Origin: Betaproteobacteria bacterium
GTDB lineage: Bacteria > Pseudomonadota > Gammaproteobacteria > Burkholderiales > Ga0077523
DNA length: 27,579 nt
Reading direction: 5' to 3'
Assembly (NCBI GenBank): GCA_016713305.1
Contig: JADJPK010000024.1
Span: 1 to 27,579, forward strand
Shown here: positions 16,238 to 25,759 of the stretch, piece after piece
Layout of the letters: every line of letters begins with the position of its first letter
Numbering within the stretch: position 1 is the stretch's first letter
Notes under the pieces: model-generated
Told to the model about the DNA's origin: nothing
Databases searched by the model: none
The model's input: the letters and a program-made list of their open reading frames with translations, nothing else
Made by a program: the position numbers and the translations under genes

Positions 16238-19200
16238 ATGACCCTCCCTTTGAATCGCAGCTTGGGAAAGACAAGCGTTCCCCGTATTGCCGATGCGGTT
16301 GACCGCCCTCGTCTGTTCAGTCAACTCGACATCGCCCTCGAGCGACCGGCGCTCTGGATGGCGGCCCCACCGGGATATGGCAAGACAACACTCATAGCCA
16401 GCTATCTGGAGCGCCGATCCCGGAGCGCTCGATGGATACAACTCGACGCTGGCGATGGCGACCCTGCAACCTTCGTCGACTACTTTTCCGTCCTGGCGGG
16501 CGACACCGGAGCTTCGCTTCCGAAGCTGTCTCCCGAGTACCTGGGTGACGTGGCGGGCTTTGCCAGAAGGTTCATCCGACCTTTTGTCTTTGCGCTACCC
16601 CAGGACTGCGTGCTGGTTCTTGACAACTACCAGGAGATCCCAGAGCACTCCCTCGTGAATACCTTTTTGGCCGTGCTGATCGATGAACTGCCCCCCGGTA
16701 TGAACCTGGTGGTCATCAGCCGCAGGGATCCGCCCGAAGAAACCATACGGCAGCGGGCCAATGCATTGCTGGGGGGATTCGACTGGCAGTTGTTGAAGTT
16801 GGAGGCTCCCGAAGCGCGGCAGATCGCGATCGGTACACCCGCTGCCACCGCGAACAGGGTCTGGGAGCTCACCGGCGGCTGGCCCGCGGGATTCCGCCTG
16901 GCCCTCGAGAGCCTGAGACACGGGTCCAGGCCCAACACCTCGCTCACGACGGCGGCCCGCGATGAGGTCTTCACCTATTTCGCATCGGAGGTCTTCGATG
17001 CCTTCCCGGAGGGGGACCAGAAGATGCTCTGCCTCCTCTCCCTGTGTCCGCGCCTGACGCCCTCGCTCGCGCAAGATCTGTGCTGCACCCTGCCGCAGGC
17101 GATCTCCTCGAGGAACTGTTTCGCACCCATCTCTTCTGCTACAAGCGGTCCCCGGCCGACAGTCAAGCCGCCGAGGCGATCTACGAGTTCCACGCACTGT
17201 TCCGGGAGTTCCTCGAGGGCCGGTTCTTCGCCACGACCACGTCCGACGAGCGCAGGGAGCTGATGCGCAAGGCAGCGGCACTTCTCGATGCCCGGGACTC
17301 CACGCGCGAAGCGCTCGAGATCCTCTACCGGTGCGAGGGATGGGATCTCGCCGTGCCCATGGTCCTCAGAGATGCGCCGCTGCTGCCGGCCAGGGGCGGT
17401 GGCAGGTGCTCTCGGAGCGGATAGCGCTCCTGCCCGGAGCGGTCGTGGATGGCAATTCGTGGACGCTCTACTGGCGGGGGAGCGCGCTGCTACAGGTCAA
17501 CCCCCGCGCGGCTCGGCAGGATCTGGAACGCAGTTACGCGCTGTTCGCCTCGGAACGAGACTTGACGGGACAAGCGCTTCCGTCTCGGGGATCCTGTGGG
17601 CCCTTTCGCTGGAGGTGCACACCAGCCCCGAGATGCTCACGTGGCTTCCGCGCCTGGAATCGATTCTGGCAAAGCCCGAAGTGCTGCCGCCCCCCGTCCA
17701 ACTCGTGAGCTACTCGGGACTCCAACTCGCCGCGATCTGGGTCAAGCCCGATCACCCCATGCTTGCCATCGCCGCCGACCGACTGATGAAGTTGATGGAC
17801 GGCGAAATCGACATTCACCAAAAGGTCTACACAGCGACCTTCCTCCTGCAGTACCTGACGATGGCCGGAGACCTCGATCTCGGGCACGCCTTGATTGCCA
17901 AGATCGACCACGCGATCAAAGGTGCCGACTTATCGCCACTCAATCGAGGGTTCTGGCACGCCATGCGCGGCTATGCCATTGCGCACTTCGACGTCGAGGC
18001 TGCACGCGAGAGTCTGGACGCTGCCATAGCCATCTCCGATGAGCATGGACTGGCTCCCCTCGGATGCCTCGCACGCGTCACTCTTGCCTGCCAATTGATC
18101 GTCTACGAGCACGATCCCGTCGGCGCGGATCGGCTTCTTACGGAGTTGTCACGGCACATCCCTTCCGATCGGATCGTCGACCGCGGCTACCTGACCTGCG
18201 CCCGATGCTGGGCCGCGATCGCCCTCGGGCACCACGAAGAGGCGGTACGGGAAGCCGATGCGGCTCGCAAACTCGCCGCCGAGATCCCGGGCGTGTTCTT
18301 TCGAGTATCTTGGATTGATTGCACGCTTGGCGCCTACCTGCTCGTTGGGGACGTAACCTCGGCGCGGGAAGCATTGCGCAGCGTCAAGAGCGCATTGCAG
18401 GATTCCTGGATCGGCAATCACGAATGGGTCGTCCGCGCTCTCGAGGCGGAACTCGCGAGACAGGAAGGGCGGGAAGCGCAGGCATTGGATCTGTTCCGCT
18501 CCGTCTTGCTGGCCTGCCGGGACAGCGTCCCTCGCCAGACCGTCGTCAGATTCGTGCGGGAACCCCTGGCCGGGATGTTCGCGCTCGCCTGCGAGCGCGG
18601 CGTGGAACGACCGACCGCGGCACGATTCATCCGTGAATGGCGGGTCGACGCACCCGATGGCGCCGACGAGAGCTGGCCCTACCCCATCAGAATCGAGACG
18701 TTCGGTCGATTCCGGGTGGAGATCGATGACCGGGAGTTGCAGACGGGAAGAAAGACTCCCGCCTTGCTGTTCGACCTCCTCAAGCTGGTGTCCGCCGCCG
18801 GCGACGCCGACACGTCGGTTTCCTCGGTGCTTGACACTCTTTGGAAGCACTCGGACGGGGACGCCGCCACCAACGCGTTCGCCAATGCCCTGCACAGGCT
18901 GCGCAAGGCACTGGTCTTCGAGGACGCGCTCCTGTCCCGGGACGGAAAGCTGCGTCTGAATCCTGCGAAGGTGCGCACCGACGCCATGGCGCTGGAGCGC
19001 ATCGCGGACAAGGTAGCTTGCGCCCGCTCGGGGTCGGTGCTCGCCACCCTGGACCCCGACCGACTGACGACCCAGTTGTTCTCGATCTATCGCGGACACT
19101 TCCTGGTGGAGGACGACGCGCTACCCCAATTCGTGACGGCCCGCGCTCGATTCCGGGACATATTCGTGTCGACCGTCACGGGCATAGCGGATGTGTATCG

Positions 19201-19429
19201 GGACCGCCGCCGGGATGCGTCCGTCGCCGACTTGCTTAGGCGTGCGCTGCTCCTCGAGCCGGCGACAGAGGTCCTGCATCGTCGACTCATGATCGCCTTG
19301 CGCGACATGGGCGAACGTTCGGAAGCGCTCGCGGTCTATGGCCGATGTCGCGACGCAGTCATCGCCGAGTTCGGTGTCCCGCCATCGCCGGAGACCGACG
19401 CCATATTCCGGGAGTTGGGAGGGCGGTAG
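16238..19429 (+). CDS. MalT/SARP-like signal ATPase transcription regulator (frameshifted)
   Basis: Large STAND-class regulator of about 1,060 residues. The N-terminus (from ATG 16238) resembles MalT: a Walker A AAPPGYGKTTL (about residues 41-51), then Walker B CVLVLDNYQEI and LVVISRRDPP, and the ELTGGWPAGFRLALE segment. A long TPR-like helical middle follows. The C-terminus is not the LuxR helix-turn-helix of MalT but an OmpR-like winged helix (IRIETFGRFRVEIDDRELQ... NALHRLRKALV) plus a bacterial transcriptional activation domain (LYRRALLLEPATE-type pattern, ending FGVPPSPETDAIF). Indels near 17090, 17390 and 17590 move the protein through all three frames in turn. It is divergent from the exported genes and lipid operon and is inferred to control them. 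Confidence 0.8.
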
Positions 19430-19480
19430 AGTCGCCCCTTGCCCGAACGGACGTGATGGCCTCGACACACGCTCGATGCG

Positions 19481-19750
19481 TTACCGGCAACGAATGTCGT
19501 CGCGCACGAGCCTGCGCATTCCCCGCATACTGCGCCAAGGAACGTCTGGATGGGCTGCCGCGAACTCGGGATGTCGATCCATCACCGTGGTGGCAGCCTC
19601 GCCAATGATGATGAGACTCATGACGATGGCCTGCTGGGTACGATTGTCGCCAAGAAATGTCGCGTACTCCCACCCGTCCACGAAATCGCAGGCATCCGCT
19701 GCTGCCGTCCGAATGTGGTCCAAGCGATCTGCGAGGCGCTCCCCGCTCAT
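19481..19750 (-). pseudogene. HepT-like (DUF86) toxin, truncated and missing its RNase motif
   Basis: Member of the MntA-HepT type toxin-antitoxin family. The first ~75 residues are typical: MSGERLADRLDHIRTAAADA, then NRTQQAIVMSLIIIGEAATT and HPDVPWRSMRGMR. The family then has an R-X4-6-H-X-Y motif; here the sequence is MRRLVRDDIRCR-stop, with no His or Tyr, and the last ~25 residues are missing. 89 residues against about 110-120. Its ATG overlaps the stop of the mntA remnant (ATGA), the usual arrangement. Confidence 0.7.
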
Positions 19751-19927
19751 ACGGGACGAGCCTCCGCCAACACCTTCTCCCGGAACTTCGGCGAGAGATC
19801 GGACGGCGTCAGCACGTCAACCGGAATGCCCAGCAGCGTCTCGAGTTCGTCCCGCAATCCCCAAGATCGAATAGCGTGGCCCGCGGAGCCGACCCCGAAC
19901 CGCTCGACGATGGCCCGCTCTCCGTGG
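19747..19927 (-). pseudogene. Remnant of MntA-like nucleotidyltransferase antitoxin
   Basis: The last ~45 residues (LRDELETLLGIPVDVLTPSD, then LSPKFREKVLAEARPV) are a clear MntA C-terminus. Upstream, ERAIVERFGVGSAGHAIRSW joins directly, so about 30 residues carrying the S-D-X-D catalytic motif are missing, and no proper start is present. The loss abuts the 5' end of the plus-strand gene at about 19930, which suggests a recombination boundary there. Confidence 0.6.
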
Positions 19928-19953
19928 AGGACGACATCCGCCGCTGGGCGGCG

Positions 19954-21309
19954 ATGAACGGCCATCTCCGGACCCGGCTGCCGTTCCTGGTGTGGACCGG
20001 GTCTCGCGATCAGGTGTCGAACGCGACTCTGAAGCCGGACGCGACCGCGGTCGATGTGCCGGGGATCGGGACCGTGGCGTTCTCGGTGGTGCAGAAGATC
20101 GCCTCCAATCGTTCGTACTTCGATCGTTCCTCGATCGAGTACCTGAGCCGAACGCCGATCCGGATGCGCGGCACGCGCAGCCCCGACGGCGGTGCGTTCC
20201 AGGCCCGGACGCTGTGGCCCGAGACCTGGCGTCTTACCGCCTCTCCTGCGCTCCCGCTGGCCACCGCCGAGTCGCTCGCGACGCTGATTCAGGCCGAGGG
20301 CGGTGGCGCGTCTGCGCCCTATGCGACGCGGGTCCTGTGGGAACGGACCCCTGGCGCTGCGGGACACGCAGATCGGAGAGCGGTGCTCGGGTTCGTCCTC
20401 AACGGCGCGCAGGGCGATGACGACGAAGCCCATGGCGGCCACTTCGCGGTATTCACCGGCTGGCTTGGCCCGGACCGGAGCATGGCCGACTGGATGGTGA
20501 ACAACTTCTACAACCTGGGTACGGTCAGCGAGAAGGGCATCGTCGCCGCGATGCTGCCGATGGACGCCTATATGACCGATCTGAACAGCGGTCAGGCGTG
20601 GTACCGGCCCTCCTACGTCCTGGTGGCGATCCTCGACGATCCCGCGCCGGCGCAGCAGTTCCAGAGCGCGATCATTCGCGTCTTCGAGCGCTTCTACCGC
20701 CAGCACGTGGCGTACGACCATGCGCAGGCCAACTGCGCCGGTATCAGCGTCGACACGTTGGCCGGACTGGGATGGAATTATCCGCGGCTCGGACCGACGA
20801 GTCACGTGAAGGCGGTGGCCGGGTACTTCTACTCGTCGGTCACCGACCTCGACTTCTCGGCTGGACGCAAGACCTTCCGCTACCTCACGGAAAAGCGGGT
20901 ACGCCTCTAACCGCGCGCGGCCTTCGAGACCCTGGGGAGCGACCGGCTGGCGATGGTGTCGTCAGCGTCGCGCGCTTCGACCGCTTACGAGAGACTTCTG
21001 GCCGACCACGTCCAGGCCATCGTGTTCGTGCGCATCCCGCAAATCCCGTCGAGCCGGGCCATGGGAAGTTTCCCGGTGGGGAGTTTCGACGCGTACATGG
21101 CGCGCGTGCCCTCGGACCGGAAGGACTGGAAGATCGTCCCGGTGGATGCACGGGCGTTCCCAGATAAGATCCGTGATCGCCCACCGGTCCAGCCCGTGCT
21201 CTCCGACTCCATGTTGGGGGTGCTGGTCGTCGGAGGGCTGTTGCTCACCACCGCGACGCCGGTGGTGTGGTGGCGACGTCGCAGAGCGAAACGCGCCTGG
21301 CATCGATAG
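19954..21309 (+). pseudogene. Membrane-anchored protein of unknown function, possibly papain-fold, split by an in-frame TAA
   Basis: One continuous frame from about 19954 to 21309 is broken only by a TAA at 20908-20910. The upstream part has GGHFAVFTGWLG, WMVNNFYNLGTVSEKGI, DLNSGQAWYRPSYVLVA and QANCAGISVDTLAGLGW. The ordered His, Asn and Cys recall permuted papain-fold (NlpC/P60, DUF4105-like) proteins, but this is a pattern impression only. After the stop the frame continues with PRAAFETLGSDRLAM and a VRIPQIPSSR segment, and ends with a transmembrane helix (LGVLVVGGLLLTTATPVVWW) and RRRRAKR. The start is uncertain: ATG 19954 has a weak ribosome site and the gene may have lost its 5' end. 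Confidence 0.6.
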
Positions 21310-21365
21310 GCAGCACCGTGGCGCGTCGCGGTCCAGGCGCCACTCGCGCTTGTCGGTCGCTGGGA

Positions 21366-21641
21366 TCACTTGCCGCCGATCGAGGGTTTGAACGCCGCGC
21401 CGGAAGTTGTCTTCGGCACCTTCAGCGCAAGCAACTTGAAGGCTTCGCGGGTGGCCGGATTGCGGCGTTTGCGGCCTGCCCGCTTGACGACTGACAAGTT
21501 GCCGAAACCGATGATGCTGACCGCCCCGCCTTTCCTGATCCCCCTCGATCAGTTCCAGCAGCGACTCCAGGCAGCCCGGTACTTGCTCACCGGGATATCG
21601 TTTGCCTGGACCAGCGTCTTGATCAGTTCACCCTCGTTCAT
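21366..21641 (-). CDS. HU/IHF-family DNA-binding protein, frame disturbed in the middle
   Basis: Histone-like nucleoid protein. ATG 21641 opens MNEGELIKTLVQANDIPVSK and the C-terminal two thirds read GGAVSIIGFGNLSVVKRAGR, then KRRNPATREAFKL and PKTTSGAAFKPSIGGK, all characteristic of HU. Between them the main frame has RCWN followed by TGA, whereas the neighbouring frame reads CLESLLELIEGDQ, exactly the missing HU helix. Two opposite indels therefore explain the stop. Length about 91 residues, normal for HU. Confidence 0.8.
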
Positions 21642-21918
21642 TCAGCGTCCTCCGCGAAGAGCAGCCGCGTAACGGCCTGACTGTGACGGAGGTGCTGAGT
21701 CTCCGCACCAGTCCCGACGCTCCGCACTGCGTCGCGACTTCGCCTTGTTTCCGACGTTTTTGCATGAATCCCGTATTAGCAACCCAGCGGGAGAGCCTTG
21801 GTCTTGATTCGCGTCGCTCTCTCGCAGGGAAGCACCTGATCGGGACGTCGTTGGTCGCCGAAGCCGACGAGTCACCGATGCGTTGTCGAGAACAAGCCGA
21901 TTGGGGACAGCATCACCA

Positions 21919-22413
21919 ATGAGCCGTCGAATTGATCACGCGTGGGGACGCTGGATTCGAGTCAGCGTTGCCCATCACTACCTTCAGGTCGACAAGGCCT
22001 GGTTCGCCAAGAACGTCCGCCCGCACCTGCCGGTCCTTCGAATCTCGAAACAGGCGAAGGCCTACCGACGGGCAGATCTCGACGCGCGAGCCGAGCAGAT
22101 CGAGCGTGAACTCCTCGGTATTGACGCCCGCGCAGAGCGGTTCGATCATGCCAGTGGCGACGTGCGGTCCCTCGTCGAGAAAGGAGGAAGTACATGGGCC
22201 GCACAAAGACCAGTGGCATCTGCACCGATGCCGAAGGAAACAAGACCATCGACAAACGAGTCGCCGGAGAGCGAGTCTACGCGCGCCTCGGACCGGTCAG
22301 TCACGAGGACGCTGAGCGCTGGCTTGCCAACCAGGTCCAGCGGATCCGGCTCGCCAAGGAAGGCGGAACGCGTCCTCGCGTTACTTTCCGAGAAGCTGCG
22401 GCGAAGTACCTGA
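21919..22413 (+). CDS. Excisionase-like small DNA-binding protein
   Basis: Placed directly before the integrase on the same strand. From ATG 21919 the protein has VAHHYLQVDKAWFAKNVRPH, PVLRISKQAKAYRRADLDAR and, later, EKGGSTWAAQRPVAS. This pattern is seen in small winged-helix proteins that precede phage-type integrases. The open frame overlaps the integrase by 220 bases; the real end is probably shortly after 22200, with an indel. Identification is by context and motif impression. Confidence 0.5.
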   Translation: MSRRIDHAWGRWIRVSVAHHYLQVDKAWFAKNVRPHLPVLRISKQAKAYRRADLDARAEQIERELLGIDARAERFDHASGDVRSLVEKGGSTWAAQRPVASAPMPKETRPSTNESPESESTRASDRSVTRTLSAGLPTRSSGSGSPRKAERVLALLSEKLRRST

Positions 22414-23366
22414 GTGACTACCGAGATACGGTCGCGACGATCGATGTGGCAGCCTGGCACATTGAGACGCTCGACCCGTGGATCGGTGACCGGTATCTCG
22501 AGGAAGTCCACGATGAGACGGTACGAGCCTTCAAGGAGTACCGGCTCAAGAACGACAAGGTGAGCCTGACCACGGTCAATCGGGCGATCGAAATCGTGAG
22601 GCGCATTCTCAACTTGGCGGCACGCGTTTGGAGACATCCGAACGGCATGACGTGGTTGCAGACGGCGCCGCTGATGACGATCGAACGGAATCGTGGGGCT
22701 CGCCGGCCGTATCCGCTGTCGTGGGAAGAGCAGGACCTGTTGTTCGGGGCGTTACCCGATTTCAATCGGGCGATGGCCGTGTTCAAGGTGAACACGGGCC
22801 TGCGGGACCAGGAAGTCTGTGGCTTGCGGTGGTCGTGGGAGTTGAAGGTCGAGGCGCTTGGCGTGAGTGTGTTCATCGTGCCTGGTGAGTACGTCAAGAA
22901 CCGCGAGGACCGCCTCGTGGTTCTGGGCAACGAGGCGCGCGCAGCAGTGGAGCAGATGCGTGGCCGGGATCCCGAGTACGTCTTCGCGTACCAGCGTCCC
23001 CGACTGCGTGATCCCAGCGTCTACAAGAGCGCGCCGAGCAAGGCACGACCGATCGAGACGATGAACAACACCGCTTGGCAGAGCGCCAGGAAGCGCGCAG
23101 CAGAGAAGTATCGGGAGATTCTGGGGCGGGAGGCACCGTGGGGATTCGCCAACGTTCGTGTTCACGACCTGAAGCACACCTTCGGAAGAAGGTTGCGGGC
23201 GGCTGGCGTACCGGAGGAAACACGCGCGGTGCTCCTTGGACACAAGACCCGGAGCATGCCGACTCACTACTCCGTTGCCGAACTGGCGGAACTGCTGACT
23301 GCGGTGAATCGGATAGATCGATCGCTCGCGACACCGGCGATTACGGTGCTGCGCGCGGTTGCGTGA
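22194..23366 (+). CDS. Tyrosine recombinase / site-specific integrase
   Basis: Phage- or island-type integrase, 390 residues and intact. ATG 22194 follows a perfect AGGAGG (22183-22188). An N-terminal SAM-like core-binding domain (about residues 62-165) precedes the catalytic domain. Active-site residues: Arg204 in NTGLRDQEVCGLRW, Lys235, His324 in VHDLKHTF, His350 in LLGHKTR and Tyr359 in THYS. The second Arg of the usual H-X-X-R box is Lys327 here, a known variant. The gene points at the 3' end of tRNA-Arg 70 bases downstream, the usual layout of an element integrated in a tRNA. Confidence 0.93.
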   Translation: MGRTKTSGICTDAEGNKTIDKRVAGERVYARLGPVSHEDAERWLANQVQRIRLAKEGGTRPRVTFREAAAKYLSDYRDTVATIDVAAWHIETLDPWIGDRYLEEVHDETVRAFKEYRLKNDKVSLTTVNRAIEIVRRILNLAARVWRHPNGMTWLQTAPLMTIERNRGARRPYPLSWEEQDLLFGALPDFNRAMAVFKVNTGLRDQEVCGLRWSWELKVEALGVSVFIVPGEYVKNREDRLVVLGNEARAAVEQMRGRDPEYVFAYQRPRLRDPSVYKSAPSKARPIETMNNTAWQSARKRAAEKYREILGREAPWGFANVRVHDLKHTFGRRLRAAGVPEETRAVLLGHKTRSMPTHYSVAELAELLTAVNRIDRSLATPAITVLRAVA

Positions 23367-23391
23367 CAAAAGTCACGCAAAACTCACGCAC
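23359..23391. repeat. TCACGCA repeats and hairpin at the integrase end
   Basis: TTGCGTGAC and GTCACGCAA form a perfect 9-bp inverted repeat with an AAAA loop (23359-23380), covering the integrase stop. A further direct copy TCACGCA follows at 23384-23390. Three copies of one heptamer next to the tRNA are candidate integrase-binding sites; the hairpin may also stop transcription. Confidence 0.5.
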
Positions 23392-23394
23392 AGA

Positions 23395-23430
23395 AACAAA
23401 AAGGACCTGGATGTTTCCACCCAAGTCCTT
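23395..23430 (-). terminator. Intrinsic terminator of the tRNA transcript
   Basis: On the minus strand AAGGAC and GTCCTT enclose a weakly paired TTGG/CCA inner stem, and the stem is followed by TTTTTGTTT. It lies just downstream of tRNA-Arg on that strand. Confidence 0.6.
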
Positions 23431-23437
23431 GATTTTC

Positions 23438-23514
23438 TGGCGCGCCCGGCAGGATTCGAACCCACGACCCCCTGGTTCGTAGCCAGGTACTCTATCCAAC
23501 TGAGCTACGGGCGC
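23438..23514 (-). tRNA. tRNA-Arg (anticodon ACG)
   Basis: 77 bases. Acceptor arms GCGCCCG and CGGGCGC pair; the D-arm GCTCAGTTGGATAGAG, anticodon stem CCTGG/CCAGG around CTACGAA, and T-arm GGTTCGAATCC are all regular. CCA is encoded at 23438-23440. Its 3' end is the probable attachment site of the integrase element. The ACG anticodon reads CGN codons after A-to-I editing. Confidence 0.97.
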
Positions 23515-23541
23515 ATTGTTCTTATTGTCGGCATGACCAAC

Positions 23542-23633
23542 TGGCGGAGACGGTGGATTCGAACCCACGATGCAGGTTTTGCCCGCATACTCCCTTAGCA
23601 GGGGAGCACCTTCGGCCTCTCGGTCACGTCTCC
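23542..23633 (-). tRNA. tRNA-Ser (anticodon GCT)
   Basis: 92 bases with acceptor arm GGAGACG/CGTCTCC, anticodon stem CTCCC around CTGCTAA, a long variable arm typical of class II tRNAs, T-arm GGTTCGAATCC and an encoded CCA at 23542-23544. It sits 27 bases before tRNA-Arg and is probably in the same transcript, behind lysC. Confidence 0.97.
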
Positions 23634-23687
23634 GAAGGGGCGAGAGAATAACCGCTCGGCCTCTTCGGGTCAAACGCTATCGCGGCC

Positions 23688-24939
23688 TCAAACGGCTGCC
23701 TGATCCAGTTCGAACGCCTTGTGCAGCACCCTTACGGCAAGTTCCATGTACTTCTCGTCCACGATCACGGAGATCTTGATCTCGGACGTGGAAATCATCT
23801 GGATGTTGATGCCCTCCTCGGCCAGCGTCCGGAACATCTTGCTGGCGATCGCCACATGCGAACGCATGCCGACACCCACCATGGACACCTTGCAGATCTT
23901 GTTGTCGCCGACGATCGCTCGCGCGCCGATGTGCTGCTTCACTTCCTCGAGAATGCTCATGGCGCGCACATAGTCGCCGCGGGGAACGGTGAATGAGAAA
24001 TCGGTGTTCCCGTCGACGCTGGCATTCTGGATGATCATGTCCACATCGATGTTCGCGTCGCCCACCGGACCGAGGATCGCGTAGGCGATGCCGGGCTTGT
24101 CGGGGACGCCCATGACCGTGAGCATGGCTTCACCGCGCGCGAACGCGATGCCGGAGATGACTGCCTGTTCCATCTTCTCGTCTTCCTCGAACGTGATGAG
24201 CGTGCCGGACTGTGCCTCTTCCCCGATCGGCATGTCGGGATCGGTAAGACTCGACAGCACGCGCAATCTGACCTTGTACTTGCCCGCGAACTCGACAGAG
24301 CGGATCTGCGCACCTTCGACCCGAGACTTGCCATCTCGAGCATTTCCTCGAACGTCACCGTCTTCAAGCGGCGCGCACCGGGTTCGATGCGGGGGTCGGT
24401 CGTGTAGACACCGTCCACGTCGGTGTAGATCTGACATTCGTCGGCACGTAACGCTGCGGCCAGCGCGACACCCGTCGTGTCGGAACCGCCCCGGCCCAGC
24501 GTGGTGATGTTGCCCAGTTCGTCGACACCCTGAAATCCCGCCACGACCGGCACGTAGCCCGCGGCCAGATCGGCGCGAAGACGTTCTTCGTCTATGGACA
24601 GGATGCGGGCCTTGGTGAACGCGCTGTCCGTGAGAACCCGAACCTGGGCGCCCGTATATGACTTTGCCTTGATACCCTGATCCATGAGCGCCATGGCCGC
24701 CAGGCCGATCGTCACCTGTTCGCCCGTGGCCGCCACGACATCGAGTTCGCGCGGGTCCGGGGTGGCCTGGATCGCTTTCGCAAGGCCGATGAGACGATTG
24801 GTTTCGCCGCTCATGGCGGACTGACCAAGACCACGTCGTGACCATGGCGCCGCCATTTGGCAACCCGCCGGGCCACCGCCTGGATACGCTCGACGGATCC
24901 GACCGGACGTCCCGCCGCACTTTGAACAATCAACGCCAT
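23688..24939 (-). CDS. lysC: Aspartate kinase
   Basis: Phosphorylates L-aspartate, the first step to lysine, threonine, methionine and diaminopimelate. From ATG 24939 the start is MALIVQ, then KCGGTSVGSVERIQ once a pair of indels near 24915 is corrected. Further motifs: VSAMSGETNRLIGLAKAIQA, TTLGRGGSDTTGVALAAAL, IYTDVDGVYTTDPRI and TFEEMLEMASLGSKV. Two ACT domains fill the C-terminus (KPGIAYAILGPVGDANIDVD; INIQMISTSEIKISVIV), which usually bind lysine and/or threonine. Indels near 24835 and 24320 change frame. About 415 residues, normal for the single-function type. The tRNA genes follow 54 bases after the stop. Confidence 0.92.
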
Positions 24940-25166
24940 GACTGGAACCGGGGACTCACCGAGAAAAGCCGCGCATTCTACCGAAGCCCATGAACCCAGG
25001 CGAGATTCCGGCGGCAAAACCTCACAAAATGACGGCATAGGATGTGCTTCCGCGGCGGATGCGACGTGCACGCAAACCGACTTTTCGGGTCTGATCGGGC
25101 GGGTCCTAGGGCCGGTAGTCGTGGCGTCGCACCACCATTTTGCCCCACCTCCGGAGGCTTCTGCCC

Positions 25167-25740
25167 ATGAGCGTGTTTCTGCTGGTGCTGATCGCCCTCA
25201 TTGCCCTGGCTGCGGTGTATGGCGTTCTCCTCTACAACGCCCTGGTGCAGTTGAAGCACAACGTCGGCAAGGCATGGTCGAACATCGACGTGGTGCTGAA
25301 GCAGCGCCACGACGAGCCGCCCAAGCTCGTGGAAACCTGCAAGCAGTACAAGCAGTTCGAAGAGAGCACGCTTGAGAAGGTGATCGCGGCGCGTTCGAGA
25401 GTCCACGACGCCAGGCAGAAACAGGACATCCCCGCCCTGGGTCAGGCCGAATCCATGCTGCGCGCGGGGCTCCGGCACCATTTTCGCCGTTGCGGAGGCG
25501 TACCCCGACCTCAAGGCGAACGAGACCTTCCAGCACCTGCTCGCTCGCATCTCCGGCCTGGAAAGCCAGATAGCGGACCGGCGGGAGTTCTGCAACGAAT
25601 CGGTGAACGTCTACAACGTCCGGCGCGAGCAGTTCCCGGACAACCTGCTCGTCAGCCTCTTCTCGTTTCCACCCAAGTCTCTCCTGCGCTTCACCACCGA
25701 GGAAAAGGCCGATGTGGACGTGAAGGCACTCTTCGCCTGA
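25167..25740 (+). CDS. lemA: LemA family protein (one frameshift)
   Basis: Membrane-anchored helical protein of unclear role. ATG 25167 follows GGAGG (25153-25157). One N-terminal helix (MSVFLLVLIALIALAAVYGV) is followed by the signature YNALVQLKHNVGKAWSNIDV and LKQRHDEPPKLVETCKQYKQ. An indel near 25467 shifts the frame; the protein resumes as GTIFAVAEAYPDLKANETFQ, then FCNESVNVYNVRREQFPDNL and ends FTTEEKADVDVKALFA at TGA 25738. About 190 residues, normal. It is divergent from lysC and followed after 19 bases by the GIDE-type gene. Confidence 0.9.
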
Positions 25741-25759
25741 ACGGCGGCGCACCCCGGGC

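Noticed and set aside
18149..19099. 316-residue minus-strand open frame
   Set aside because: Antisense to the winged-helix and activation domain of the regulator; no recognisable motif.
19747..20805. 352-residue minus-strand open frame
   Set aside because: Only its last ~60 residues look like protein (the mntA remnant). The rest is antisense to the plus-strand gene with its GGHFAVFTG and NCAGIS motifs.
21642..21918. A gene between HU and the excisionase-like gene
   Set aside because: Short open frames on both strands lack ribosome sites and recognisable sequence; treated as intergenic.
24940..25166. Lysine riboswitch before lysC
   Set aside because: The 227-base divergent spacer shows none of the conserved L-box pattern I would expect, and such riboswitches are not usual in betaproteobacteria.
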